Positions 1 to 5,041 of a stretch of 64,000 bases of DNA are shown here, piece by piece. The stretch's first letter is position 1, and each line of letters begins with the position of its first letter. Origin of the DNA: a virus; the IMG/VR virus record IMGVR_UViG_3300042806_000299, positions 1 through 64,000 of that record; one strand, written 5' to 3'. A program made the position numbers and the translations under genes. A model generated the notes under the pieces. It ran no database searches, had not been told where the DNA came from, and saw only the letters and a program-made list of their open reading frames with translations.

Positions 1-133
1 ATTAGCCACTTCCTTTCTTTATTTTCTTACTATGTAAGTTTAACAGATTTAGCAGAGATTTTCAAGTTACTAACCAGTAATTCCAAATAATGAGACGCTC
101 AAATTATGTGAGAAAAATCACATCGTACGTAAG

Positions 134-142
134 TTATCCACA
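134..142 (+). promoter_or_regulatory. DnaA-box-like site 1
   Basis: The 9-mer TTATCCACA is a perfect match to the classical DnaA box. Two more copies lie in inverted orientation at 1187 and 1229, on the other side of the leftward operon. An 11-mer CGACACGCCGT follows at 153 and recurs at 1271. In a phage such sites may serve as a host-DnaA-dependent origin or titrate DnaA; function is inferred. Confidence 0.5.
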
Positions 143-176
143 GGCTGTGAACGACACGCCGTCTGCGCCAGCCAAA

Positions 177-211
177 TTTTACAGAGTTTTTATTTCTGTA
201 AAACTTTTTTA
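177..211. terminator. Hairpin terminator left of the leftward operon
   Basis: Perfect 9-bp stem (177-185 with 195-203), 9-nt loop, then a T run on the plus strand at 205-210. It lies just beyond the last leftward gene. The U-tract is better for rightward transcription, but A/T flanks make two-way action possible. Confidence 0.6.
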
Positions 212-212
212 T

Positions 213-320
213 TTATTTGGAATCTTTTAAAATATTTTCTAATAAACTAATTTCATCATTTGTTAAATGATCTAATTGAATTGCTTTTTCAAATCCAAAA
301 ATATCTTTATTGTTTTCCAT
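213..320 (-). CDS. 35-residue hypothetical protein
   Basis: Small acidic ORF starting MENNKDIFG and ending LKDSK. It overlaps the 3' end of the preceding leftward gene by 14 nt and ends right before the terminator. No clear Shine-Dalgarno; translation would depend on coupling. No recognised family. Its helical, acidic character resembles other small phage early proteins, but function is unknown. Support is position and packing only. Confidence 0.4.
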   Translation of the reverse strand: MENNKDIFGFEKAIQLDHLTNDEISLLENILKDSK

Positions 321-432
321 TTTTATGTTTTACTTTTCTAGTATATTTCTTTTTATTTGGAATTGGTGTCGCAGCATTACTACGACGCAATTCTTGAATG
401 CGAATAATTTTGTTTTTTATTTCTTTTAACAT
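307..432 (-). CDS. 41-residue basic hypothetical protein
   Basis: Starts MLKEIKNKI immediately after the stop of the upstream leftward gene (TAA then ATG), with an AGAGGGG ribosome-binding site inside that gene's end. Very basic (many Lys/Arg, C-terminus KVKHKNGKQ), consistent with nucleic-acid or host-factor binding, but no family recognised. Fifth gene of the leftward operon. Confidence 0.5.
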   Translation of the reverse strand: MLKEIKNKIIRIQELRRSNAATPIPNKKKYTRKVKHKNGKQ

Positions 433-624
433 TTATTCCCCTCTACTTTCTGAATCTGCTTCCCAATCAGATAACCAAACACGATAAGCAATTGGGTCGC
501 AATCTTTTACAATTTGAGAAGGATAAAAAGTTATTCCACCAATTTCTGTAGTAGGATAACATTCATCAAGCATTTCATTAAATTCATTTTCTAAATCTTG
601 TTGAATTTCAAAGTCTGTTTTCAT
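433..624 (-). CDS. 63-residue acidic hypothetical protein
   Basis: Starts MKTDFEIQQDL with GGAGAA seven bases upstream on the minus strand. Rich in Asp/Glu and aromatics (YRVWLSDWEAD near the C-terminus). Start and stop abut both neighbours, so it sits in a tightly coupled operon. Small acidic early proteins in phages often bind host proteins, but nothing here identifies the target. Confidence 0.65.
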   Translation of the reverse strand: MKTDFEIQQDLENEFNEMLDECYPTTEIGGITFYPSQIVKDCDPIAYRVWLSDWEADSESRGE

Positions 625-771
625 TTATTTATTCTCCATAACTGATTTGATAATTTCTAATTGTTGAATTGTGAGAAGCGCAGAAGCACTACCCCACATT
701 TTAGGATAGTTATTTTCTGATAACTCGCTAATTTCTTTTAGCATTTGATTTTTTATTTCAAAGTCATTCAT
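625..771 (-). CDS. 48-residue hypothetical protein
   Basis: Starts MNDFEIKNQM with a strong AAAGGAG site; ends one base before the next gene's ATG and shares one base with the upstream stop (TAATG). Two predicted helices around a KMWGSASAL turn. Family not recognised. The ribosome-binding site and coupling at both ends support a real gene. Confidence 0.6.
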   Translation of the reverse strand: MNDFEIKNQMLKEISELSENNYPKMWGSASALLTIQQLEIIKSVMENK

Positions 772-881
772 TATTTGTATTCTCCTTTCAGGATAAGTTC
801 ATCTAACCTTTTGGCTAGAGGGTCTATCTCTTCATCTGAGAGATAGTTTTCTAATTCTAATTGTTTAACAAAGTCTATCAT
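771..881 (-). CDS. 36-residue acidic hypothetical protein
   Basis: Starts MIDFVKQLELEN; its ATG overlaps the stop of the upstream gene as ATGA, and its TAA overlaps the next ATG. Acidic and helical, with a DEEIDPLAKRLDELI segment that could form a short coiled coil. The next gene's Shine-Dalgarno lies inside its last codons. No function can be assigned. Confidence 0.55.
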   Translation of the reverse strand: MIDFVKQLELENYLSDEEIDPLAKRLDELILKGEYK

Positions 882-1060
882 TTAGACACCTGCCAAGATG
901 TCCACATTGGTAGACGCTCAGGGTCGGTATCGTTATACCAACGCTCAATGTTATTTTCGCAAACTTCACAAAAAGTGAATTGCTCATCATTAACGTCTGA
1001 GATAGCAGACTTATTTGGAACGTGTGATTTACACACTTGGATTATTACATTTGAATTCAT
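878..1060 (-). CDS. 60-residue zinc-finger-like small protein
   Basis: First gene of the leftward operon. Contains CKSH near residue 10 and FCEVCENN near residue 31, a Cys/His spacing that could bind one zinc ion. GAAAGGA lies about seven bases before ATG at 1060, and an extended -10 promoter lies 51 bp upstream. The opposite strand also has an open frame here, rejected because it lacks a ribosome-binding site and coupling. Likely a small early regulatory or host-interaction protein (inference). Confidence 0.65.
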   Translation of the reverse strand: MNSNVIIQVCKSHVPNKSAISDVNDEQFTFCEVCENNIERWYNDTDPERLPMWTSWQVSK

Positions 1061-1110
1061 TTGAATTCCTTTCTAGTTCAGAAACCTTTTCTGACTTTCT
1101 TTATACTAGA

Positions 1111-1119
1111 AGTATAACA
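1111..1119 (-). promoter_or_regulatory. Promoter of the leftward small-gene operon
   Basis: On the minus strand reads TGTTATACT, an extended -10 element about 50 bp before the first leftward start. No good -35 is visible, as expected for an extended -10 promoter. Confidence 0.55.
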
Positions 1120-1173
1120 GGTACCACTGACATTTACTGAGTAGTAACCAGGACAAAACGGACATTTGGGATT

Positions 1174-1237
1174 GTGATGTACGTCATGTGGATAACTTGA
1201 GCGTAAATTCGTAGTGTGATCTACATCATGTGGATAA
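1174..1237. repeat. Paired 22-bp repeats, each ending in a DnaA box
   Basis: Two copies of GTGATsTACrTCATGTGGATAA at 1174-1195 and 1216-1237, exactly 42 bp apart (about four helical turns). Each holds a near-palindrome TGATsTACrTCA and ends in TGTGGATAA, the reverse complement of the DnaA box. Helical phasing suggests cooperative binding of DnaA or a phage protein. Origin or operator function is inferred. Confidence 0.55.
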
Positions 1238-1270
1238 GTGGCTGGCCACCTAGTGTGGGCTAAATCACAT

Positions 1271-1319
1271 GCGACACGCCGTGTTAGGACTTGACTTTTG
1301 GACTTATCTCTGCTATAAT
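1271..1319 (+). promoter_or_regulatory. Strong promoter P1 with palindrome at its -35
   Basis: TTGACT (1291-1296), 17-bp spacer, TATAAT (1314-1319) with TGC in front: near-consensus. Just upstream is the palindrome ACACGCCGTGT, related to sites at 153 and 1421, so a repressor or activator may act here. The transcript would begin near 1326 and run into the first repeat-bearing RNA structure. Confidence 0.75.
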
Positions 1320-1346
1320 TCCATTATACAAAAAAATAAAGAAGCA

Positions 1347-1404
1347 GGTCACGAGCCTAGCGAATAAGCCTCAAGTAGAGGATGAGCCTAGCGAATAAGT
1401 GACC
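1347..1404 (+). ncRNA. Candidate structured RNA element 1
   Basis: Symmetric layout: outer stem GGTCAC (1347-1352) with GTGACC (1399-1404), two identical 15-16-nt copies of GAGCCTAGCGAATAA on the inner sides, and an apical hairpin CCTC-AAGTA-GAGG. It lies about 20 nt after the P1 start. A second element of the same layout but different stem sequence follows at 1495. No known RNA family recognised; the repeats could alternatively be DNA iterons. Confidence 0.45.
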
Positions 1405-1420
1405 TAAATCACATAGAAAA

Positions 1421-1463
1421 GACAGCGTGTCGCCTTGACTTTTCAGGGTATCTATGATAGGAT
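1421..1463 (+). promoter_or_regulatory. Promoter P2 with palindrome at its -35
   Basis: TTGACT (1435-1440), 17-bp spacer, TAGGAT (1458-1463) preceded by TGA. Immediately upstream is GACAGCGTGTC, a near-palindrome matching the P1 site in inverted orientation. P1 and P2 also share TTGACTTTT. P2 drives the leader and the genes from 1621. Confidence 0.65.
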
Positions 1464-1494
1464 ACTCCTATAACAATTAAATAGTAAGACAAAT

Positions 1495-1568
1495 CCTAGT
1501 GAGCCTCTGAGCCTACCAAATAAACCGCCTAGCGGGTGAGCGTAGCAAATAAGAGCAAATAACCTAGG
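1495..1568 (+). ncRNA. Candidate structured RNA element 2 (leader)
   Basis: Same layout as element 1: outer stem CCTAG (1495-1499) with CTAGG (1564-1568), inner copies GAGCCTACCAAATAA and GAGCGTAGCAAATAA, and a central hairpin CCGC-CTA-GCGG. The stems differ from element 1 but pairing is kept, which suggests selected structure. It lies in the P2 leader of the 1621 gene. Confidence 0.45.
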
Positions 1569-1579
1569 TCAGCAAAAAG

Positions 1580-1596
1580 GTTAGCAAATCGCTAAC
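1580..1596 (+). promoter_or_regulatory. Leader hairpin before the 71-residue gene
   Basis: GTTAGC-AAATC-GCTAAC, perfect 6-bp stem whose loop side again carries the AGCAAAT motif. It lies 24 nt before the ATG and just upstream of the AAAGG ribosome-binding site, so it could affect translation. Confidence 0.4.
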
Positions 1597-1620
1597 TAGA
1601 TTAAAAGAAAGGTAGTTAAA

Positions 1621-1836
1621 ATGACTACACTAAATACAATAACCTTAGAGCCTAACCATGTTATGGCTTCATCTAATACAGGAAGCCCTATGGTCTTTCG
1701 CAATACAGTAGGAAACTACATTAGCCGCAAGGCATACTTAGAAATGCTTGCTACTAAGCAAGGTGTGGTATCACACCGCTATCTATCACCTAACGAAAGC
1801 CGTTGGGTTATGAATAACACGAAGGTAGGAAACTAA
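1621..1836 (+). CDS. 71-residue hypothetical protein, first gene after P2
   Basis: Starts MTTLNTITLEPNHVM with AGAAAGG upstream. Mixed alpha/beta composition, basic C-terminus (SPNESRWVMNNTKVGN). No family recognised. It follows two near-consensus promoters and a long structured leader, so it heads what is probably a strongly expressed early operon with the next three small genes. Confidence 0.65.
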   Translation: MTTLNTITLEPNHVMASSNTGSPMVFRNTVGNYISRKAYLEMLATKQGVVSHRYLSPNESRWVMNNTKVGN

Positions 1837-1838
1837 CC

Positions 1839-1931
1839 ATGACTAACCTAGATAAGATTAACGAAGCCATAGAGGCTTTACAAAATGCTAACAAAGCGTT
1901 AGTAGAAATGTTCGGAGAGGACACAGAATAA
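1839..1931 (+). CDS. 30-residue helical micro-protein
   Basis: MTNLDKINEAIEALQNANKA pattern with heptad-like hydrophobics: one amphipathic helix or short coiled coil. Starts 2 nt after the previous gene, with GGTAGGA upstream, and its stop touches the next ATG. Function unknown; tight packing and helix pattern favour translation. Confidence 0.5.
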   Translation: MTNLDKINEAIEALQNANKALVEMFGEDTE

Positions 1932-2093
1932 ATGGAGTTCTACGCAGACTTAGACTTTATCTCTCTATACATTGAGAGCATTAGTTTAGCAATAGAAATA
2001 CCTACATGGTTGCTAGTTGGCACTATTGCGTTTATTTATTCTATTAGATTAATTAGGAGAGACAATGATAAAAGTAAAACTAACAACAGTTAA
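1932..2093 (+). CDS. 53-residue single-pass membrane protein
   Basis: Acidic N-terminus (MEFYADLDF), one hydrophobic segment around residues 24-41 (WLLVGTIAFIYSIRLI), then a basic tail (RRDNDKSK). The charge layout predicts N-out/C-in insertion in the inner membrane. ATG follows the preceding TAA directly; the 3' end overlaps the next gene by 29 nt. Could be an early membrane effector; holin is less likely because a better candidate lies at 3721. Confidence 0.5.
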   Translation: MEFYADLDFISLYIESISLAIEIPTWLLVGTIAFIYSIRLIRRDNDKSKTNNS

Positions 2094-2259
2094 CGGCTCA
2101 GTGGCAGTGATGCCATTTACAAGCAAGGAAAAAATACTAGAGTTTATTGACCAATACTCTAACGCATTGCCTATCGGCACAGCGGTAAACATTGATGCGC
2201 CACTAGTTGGTATACATAGTGGGTGGATACAGGGTAAAGCAAAGCCCGTAGTAGTGTAA
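2065..2259 (+). CDS. 64-residue hypothetical protein
   Basis: Starts MIKVKLTTVNGSVAV with AGGAGA five bases upstream inside the previous gene. Predicted beta-rich (VKLTTVNGSVAVMPF, then GTAVNIDAPLVGIHSGW). No family recognised. Last gene before a terminator hairpin, so it closes the P1/P2 operon. Confidence 0.6.
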   Translation: MIKVKLTTVNGSVAVMPFTSKEKILEFIDQYSNALPIGTAVNIDAPLVGIHSGWIQGKAKPVVV

Positions 2260-2267
2260 CAAGGTAG

Positions 2268-2308
2268 TAGTGGGTATGTAGAAATATGTGCTCACTATAT
2301 TTTTTGTT
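2268..2308 (+). terminator. Terminator of the first rightward operon
   Basis: Stem TAGTGGGTA (2268-2276) with TGCTCACTA (2289-2297), 9 bp including two G-T pairs, 12-nt loop, then a T-rich tract. It lies just after the 64-residue gene. Confidence 0.7.
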
Positions 2309-2375
2309 TTTTATCTCACAGATCACGTATCATACATCTGGTAAAAATATTCAGATTTTACAAAAATGAAATTTT

Positions 2376-2765
2376 TCAGATTTTAGGAAATGATCCACTA
2401 TCTTCTAAAACAAAACCATTCTCTCTATCAAATAACTGATAGTCAAGGTTTATTACATTAAAGGTTTCTCCAAGAGCAAGAAGTACTTCAGCAAGATCTA
2501 ATTTTCCGCAGGTATACAAATCAAACTGCAATAACGATGGATCCTCTTCATCCCATATATGAAACGCTATATGGCTAGTCTCAATCATTACAATAGCAGT
2601 GAGTCCCCTATTTCCTGGTTTGTCAACATAAGATGCAAAAGGTCCTTTAATAATTTTCATATCTATGCGATTAACTAATTTCTCTAAGAAGGATATTGCC
2701 TCTTCTTCACTGCTTATAGGCTTCTCAACTTTGGCATTGATCAGCAGGTGCTTGTGAAATAACAT
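2376..2765 (-). CDS. speD: S-adenosylmethionine decarboxylase-like protein
   Basis: Small class 1B AdoMet decarboxylase family: pyruvoyl enzymes that make decarboxylated AdoMet for spermidine synthesis. 129 residues, close to bacterial SpeD. The core ETSHIAFHIW gives Ser64 (pyruvoyl precursor), His65 and His69, and FDLYTCG gives Cys86, matching the Ser/His/Cys set of the family. Oddities: Thr replaces the usual Glu just before the processing Ser, and about two extra residues separate it from Cys. Whether it self-processes is open. Own promoter at 2788 and GGAGA before the ATG. No spermidine synthase is visible, so it would use host enzymes. Confidence 0.75.
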   Translation of the reverse strand: MLFHKHLLINAKVEKPISSEEEAISFLEKLVNRIDMKIIKGPFASYVDKPGNRGLTAIVMIETSHIAFHIWDEEDPSLLQFDLYTCGKLDLAEVLLALGETFNVINLDYQLFDRENGFVLEDSGSFPKI

Positions 2766-2787
2766 ATTTTCTCCAATCTAGTTTTCT

Positions 2788-2816
2788 AGTATACACTATT
2801 TGACAGGGTAGATCAA
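2788..2816 (-). promoter_or_regulatory. Promoter of the speD-like gene
   Basis: On the minus strand: TTGATC, 17-bp spacer, TATACT, ending 22 nt before the start codon. It overlaps the upstream part of a divergent rightward promoter, so the two may compete. Confidence 0.65.
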
Positions 2817-2819
2817 GTA

Positions 2820-2828
2820 TGCTAGAAT
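2820..2828 (+). promoter_or_regulatory. Leaderless-type promoter for the 46-residue gene
   Basis: TGCTAGAAT extended -10; the hexamer ends 6 nt before ATG 2835, placing the transcript start at the start codon. Divergent from the speD promoter. Confidence 0.55.
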
Positions 2829-2834
2829 ATATAT

Positions 2835-2975
2835 ATGCATTTACTAGGAATAGAAATTCGGAAAGACCGTAGAGAGAAGAAATACTCTATGAGGTCTTGT
2901 TACCATTGCGGTAGAATAATATGGGTAACACAAGAAAATATGAGAGCAGATAACTACTGTAGTTCTTGCGAATGA
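2835..2975 (+). CDS. 46-residue zinc-ribbon micro-protein
   Basis: Starts MHLLGIEIRKDRRE; the C-terminal half has SCYHCG and YCSSCE, two CxxC knuckles about 20 residues apart, a textbook zinc ribbon. Basic N-terminus suggests nucleic-acid contact. No ribosome-binding site; the extended -10 at 2820 predicts a leaderless message. Similar CxxC micro-proteins occur at 54806 and 63391. Confidence 0.65.
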   Translation: MHLLGIEIRKDRREKKYSMRSCYHCGRIIWVTQENMRADNYCSSCE

Positions 2976-3034
2976 AACAAAGAATACTTCTCTCTATCAT
3001 CATAATTGGTTTGGCAGCGCTATGTTTACTGTAG
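2972..3034 (+). CDS. Possible 20-residue hydrophobic peptide
   Basis: Starts MKQRILLSIIII, overlapping the previous stop as ATGA, and is almost entirely a membrane helix. Too short for statistical support; kept because of the coupled start and its signal-peptide/transmembrane character. Confidence 0.25.
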   Translation: MKQRILLSIIIIGLAALCLL

Positions 3035-3153
3035 ACAATAAAGTAAAAATATCGAGGGTATCAAAAGCCATCGAACTACATCTTTTAATATCAACACTAT
3101 ATACAGTAACAGCAATACATGAATTTTTTTGGAGATCCTATGGAGGACATTAA
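3022..3153 (+). CDS. Possible 43-residue membrane-associated protein
   Basis: Starts MFTVDNKVKISRVSK, with a hydrophobic central part (ELHLLISTLYTVTAIHEFFW) that could be a membrane helix. Overlaps the preceding ORF by 13 nt; the ribosome-binding site for the next gene (GGAGGA) is in its last codons. No strong site of its own. Support is tiling between neighbours. Confidence 0.35.
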   Translation: MFTVDNKVKISRVSKAIELHLLISTLYTVTAIHEFFWRSYGGH

Positions 3154-3156
3154 CCA

Positions 3157-3357
3157 ATGGGAATATTAGACAATTTTGAAAATGCTTGGGATTATGATTT
3201 CCAATTTGAATCAAAACCTATATCTGAAAAAGATGCAATTGGTAGAGAAAAATTTTGGGAAGATTTGGGTAGACCAATTTCATCTGATGTAGAAAACGAC
3301 GGTCTAGCATTAAAAATCTTTAAAGATCAATGCTGTGACCAGTGTAATTGCAATTAA
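3157..3357 (+). CDS. 66-residue acidic protein with Cys-rich tail
   Basis: Starts MGILDNFENAWDYDFQFE with GGAGGA eight bases upstream. Acidic and aromatic-rich, ending in DQCCDQCNCN with four cysteines, which could bind metal or form disulfides. Family not recognised. It converges with the next minus-strand gene, their stops overlapping by 4 nt. Confidence 0.65.
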   Translation: MGILDNFENAWDYDFQFESKPISEKDAIGREKFWEDLGRPISSDVENDGLALKIFKDQCCDQCNCN

Positions 3358-3539
3358 GCAAGAGCCCCATTTTCTTTGAGCACATCATATAAAATACCAT
3401 TAACTACTCTAAACTGAGGTCTAGATATCTCAACCATTTGATCAATTTCATCTTGAGACATTTCTTTTTGTTTGGCCAAACCAATATTTAAATTTATAAT
3501 TGTTTCTGTCATTAGTTCTACTACTTGTTCTTTATCCAT
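3354..3539 (-). CDS. 61-residue helical hypothetical protein
   Basis: I chose the internal ATG (MDKEQVVELM) because GGTGAG precedes it; a start 12 nt upstream (MVSDMDKE) is also possible. Predicted two or three amphipathic helices (VVELMTETIINLNIG, QDEIDQMVEI). No known domain. Isolated on the minus strand with its own promoter-like TGGTATTAT (plus 3587-3595), a palindrome GACATATGTC lying in the leader. Confidence 0.55.
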   Translation of the reverse strand: MDKEQVVELMTETIINLNIGLAKQKEMSQDEIDQMVEISRPQFRVVNGILYDVLKENGALA

Positions 3540-3703
3540 ATCACTCACCATTTTCTTATAAGAATTGTCTTTGCAGACATATGTCTATAATACCATAACT
3601 TGCTCATATCTGTCAATGTTTGTCATACTAGAGCATATAGTGGTTTGGATAACTTCTATTCCGCCGACGAATTAAATACCGTTTCAAAAAATAAAAAACG
3701 CTA

Positions 3704-3711
3704 TGTATAAT
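3704..3711 (+). promoter_or_regulatory. Promoter of the holin-like gene
   Basis: TGTATAAT; the hexamer 3706-3711 ends 9 nt before ATG 3721. It overlaps an in-frame ATG at 3703, which is why 3721 is taken as the start. Confidence 0.55.
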
Positions 3712-3720
3712 AATCTAGTT

Positions 3721-3987
3721 ATGACAATACAGGACTGGGCTTCTTTAATAGTTGCAATACTTACAATTACATCCACTATTGCTTTTGGAATTAAATGGCT
3801 TGTAAAGCATTATCTCGTCGAACTTAAACCCAATTCTGGATCATCGATGAAGGACCAAATTTCGAGATTAGAAACCGCTTTGAATGAACAAAAACATGCA
3901 TCCGAAAAATCAAGAGATCGCCAAGAAAAAAAACTTGATGACATGTACGAAATTTTAATTAACCATATAGCCGATTTGAATAAATAA
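3721..3987 (+). CDS. Holin-like membrane protein
   Basis: 88 residues from MTIQDWASLIVAIL. One hydrophobic segment (about residues 6-26), then VKHYLVELKPNSGSSMKDQI and a charged coiled-coil tail (LETALNEQ, RDRQEKKLDDMYEIL). The KPNxGSSMKDQ motif after one or two membrane helices followed by a charged helix is typical of actinophage holins (family knowledge). A holin would form membrane lesions so an endolysin reaches the wall. The putative lysin is not adjacent (14533-15093). An upstream ATG at 3703 lies within the promoter and is less likely. Confidence 0.65.
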   Translation: MTIQDWASLIVAILTITSTIAFGIKWLVKHYLVELKPNSGSSMKDQISRLETALNEQKHASEKSRDRQEKKLDDMYEILINHIADLNK

Positions 3988-4196
3988 CCTAATTTGCCTA
4001 TTTGCTATATATATAATATATAAGATATATAAATATTAAACTTTAAAGATAGTTCTTTTTTCTTATATATATTTAAGTATACACTATCCCTAACTCTGAC
4101 AATCTATGACTTAATAGTACAAAATGGACATTTCCTATTGTTACAATTTGGTAAACTTTTTATAACCTGATTAAATATGTCTGAATTATACCTATA
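3988..4196. other. AT-rich non-coding stretch
   Basis: No ORF with start and ribosome-binding site on either strand. Contains alternating TA runs (about 4003-4035 and 4063-4085), likely easily melted or bent, and then a promoter followed at once by a terminator. No tRNA-like or direct-repeat structure seen. Confidence 0.5.
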
Positions 4197-4262
4197 TGAT
4201 ATAATTTTATAAAGGCACTTAGGATAGTCTCTTCATACCCACCTATCCTGAGTGTTTTTTTT
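4197..4262 (+). ncRNA. Promoter fused to a terminator: possible ~50-nt RNA
   Basis: Extended -10 TGATATAAT (4197-4205) would start RNA near 4212; four nt later a 12-bp stem begins (4216-4227 with 4243-4254, one G-T pair), loop of 15 nt, then eight T. The predicted product is nearly all hairpin. The hairpin also insulates the fibre operon from upstream transcription. Confidence 0.5.
4216..4262 (+). terminator. Strong intrinsic terminator
   Basis: 12-bp stem CACTTAGGATAG with CTATCCTGAGTG, followed by a run of T. It separates the early/holin area from the fibre genes. Confidence 0.85.
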
Positions 4263-4268
4263 ATTTTA

Positions 4269-4277
4269 TGGTATAAT
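4269..4277 (+). promoter_or_regulatory. Promoter of the first fibre-block gene
   Basis: TGGTATAAT directly after the terminator; the hexamer ends 10 nt before ATG 4288, allowing only a 3-4-nt leader. Confidence 0.65.
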
Positions 4278-4287
4278 CAAAGATATT

Positions 4288-4668
4288 ATGAACATATGTG
4301 GACCTGAAGTATTTGGAGCAGACCCTGCTCGTATTAAATGGAGCGTTGTTAGAGGAGATACTTCCCCATTACGTGTTGAATTTTTACAAGATGATGAAGT
4401 AACATATTTTGATACTTCTGATTGGACTTATGAGGCCACTTCTTATGATCCTCAATCTGACGCTCTTGATTCCCTGGAAGTTACTGCAGGAGAAGGATAT
4501 GTAGATATTATGGCACCATCATCTATTACTGAACTATGGGGTACTGGCTATAAATCAATTGTTACAGAATTAACTTTTGATCTTCAAGTAACTATTGATG
4601 AAGATACAATTTGGACACCACTGATTGGAACTATCTCTGTAATTGGAGATATTACAGGTAGCCTATAA
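4288..4668 (+). CDS. Virion-associated 'RGDT' domain protein 1
   Basis: 126 residues from MNICGPEVFGADPARIKW. The segment IKWSVVRGDTSPLRVEFLQDD resembles VIWTVVRGDTSGFKVYV in the gene at 15747 and YKGDTYEFRIY in the gene at 6325. This is a beta-sandwich type found at the N-terminus of baseplate/fibre proteins (BppU-like), which docks receptor-binding modules. The start is set by the promoter at 4269; an upstream in-frame start would lie inside the terminator. Likely a small structural protein of the fibre or tail-tip apparatus. Confidence 0.6.
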   Translation: MNICGPEVFGADPARIKWSVVRGDTSPLRVEFLQDDEVTYFDTSDWTYEATSYDPQSDALDSLEVTAGEGYVDIMAPSSITELWGTGYKSIVTELTFDLQVTIDEDTIWTPLIGTISVIGDITGSL

Positions 4669-4754
4669 TGGCAGTAGTAAAAGTTACAACTCCTAGACCT
4701 GAGTTGCCACCAGTCATTAAAATCAAAAATAAAATATTTAAAGTAAATAAGTGA
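4668..4754 (+). CDS. 28-residue basic Pro-rich peptide
   Basis: MAVVKVTTPRPELPPV then a lysine-rich tail; start overlaps the previous stop (TAATG), and its stop TGA is part of the next promoter's TGATATAAT. Too short for a family call. Similar micro-ORFs fill other gaps in the fibre block (7729-7854). Confidence 0.45.
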   Translation: MAVVKVTTPRPELPPVIKIKNKIFKVNK

Positions 4755-4760
4755 TATAAT
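4752..4760 (+). promoter_or_regulatory. Leaderless-type promoter
   Basis: TGATATAAT; the hexamer ends 6 nt before ATG 4767. Its TGA is the stop codon of the 28-residue ORF. Confidence 0.7.
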
Positions 4761-4766
4761 CTAAAT

Positions 4767-5039
4767 ATGACAACTCATTCTCTTACAACTCTTAGTAACA
4801 CTTCTGCTACACGTTTAACTCCAAACGGACTTCACTCTGGAATGGATATCACAATTCAAAATGTAGATTCTTCTGCATACGTATTTCTTGGAGGAGAAGG
4901 AGTAACAGCATCTGATTACGGATATAGACTTGCTCCTGGTTCAGCATGGTCTGTTGAATTACCTGGACTAGATGCAATATACGCAATTACAGACATAAAC
5001 AATTCTAAAGTTGCATTATTAAAAACGGGACTTGAGTAA
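4767..5039 (+). CDS. 90-residue beta-rich virion protein
   Basis: MTTHSLTTLSNTSATRLTPNG, then GMDITIQNVDSSAYVFLGGEGV and YGYRLAPGSAWSVELPGLDAIYAI. This resembles small beta-sandwich proteins in phage fibre operons with the 'itiqN...aYvylG.egVt...yGyrl.pg.s...elp..d.lYai' pattern. Function is probably decoration or tip assembly. No ribosome-binding site; leaderless promoter. Confidence 0.6.
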   Translation: MTTHSLTTLSNTSATRLTPNGLHSGMDITIQNVDSSAYVFLGGEGVTASDYGYRLAPGSAWSVELPGLDAIYAITDINNSKVALLKTGLE

Positions 5040-5041
5040 TT

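Noticed and set aside
861-1064. Plus-strand 67-residue frame
   Set aside because: Antisense to the zinc-finger-like minus-strand gene 878-1060, which has a ribosome-binding site, a promoter and an ATGA overlap with its neighbour; the plus frame has none.
1353-1553. Short peptides such as MSLANK read through the repeats
   Set aside because: Frames are broken by stops after a few codons and lack ribosome-binding sites; structure or iteron explains the repeats better.
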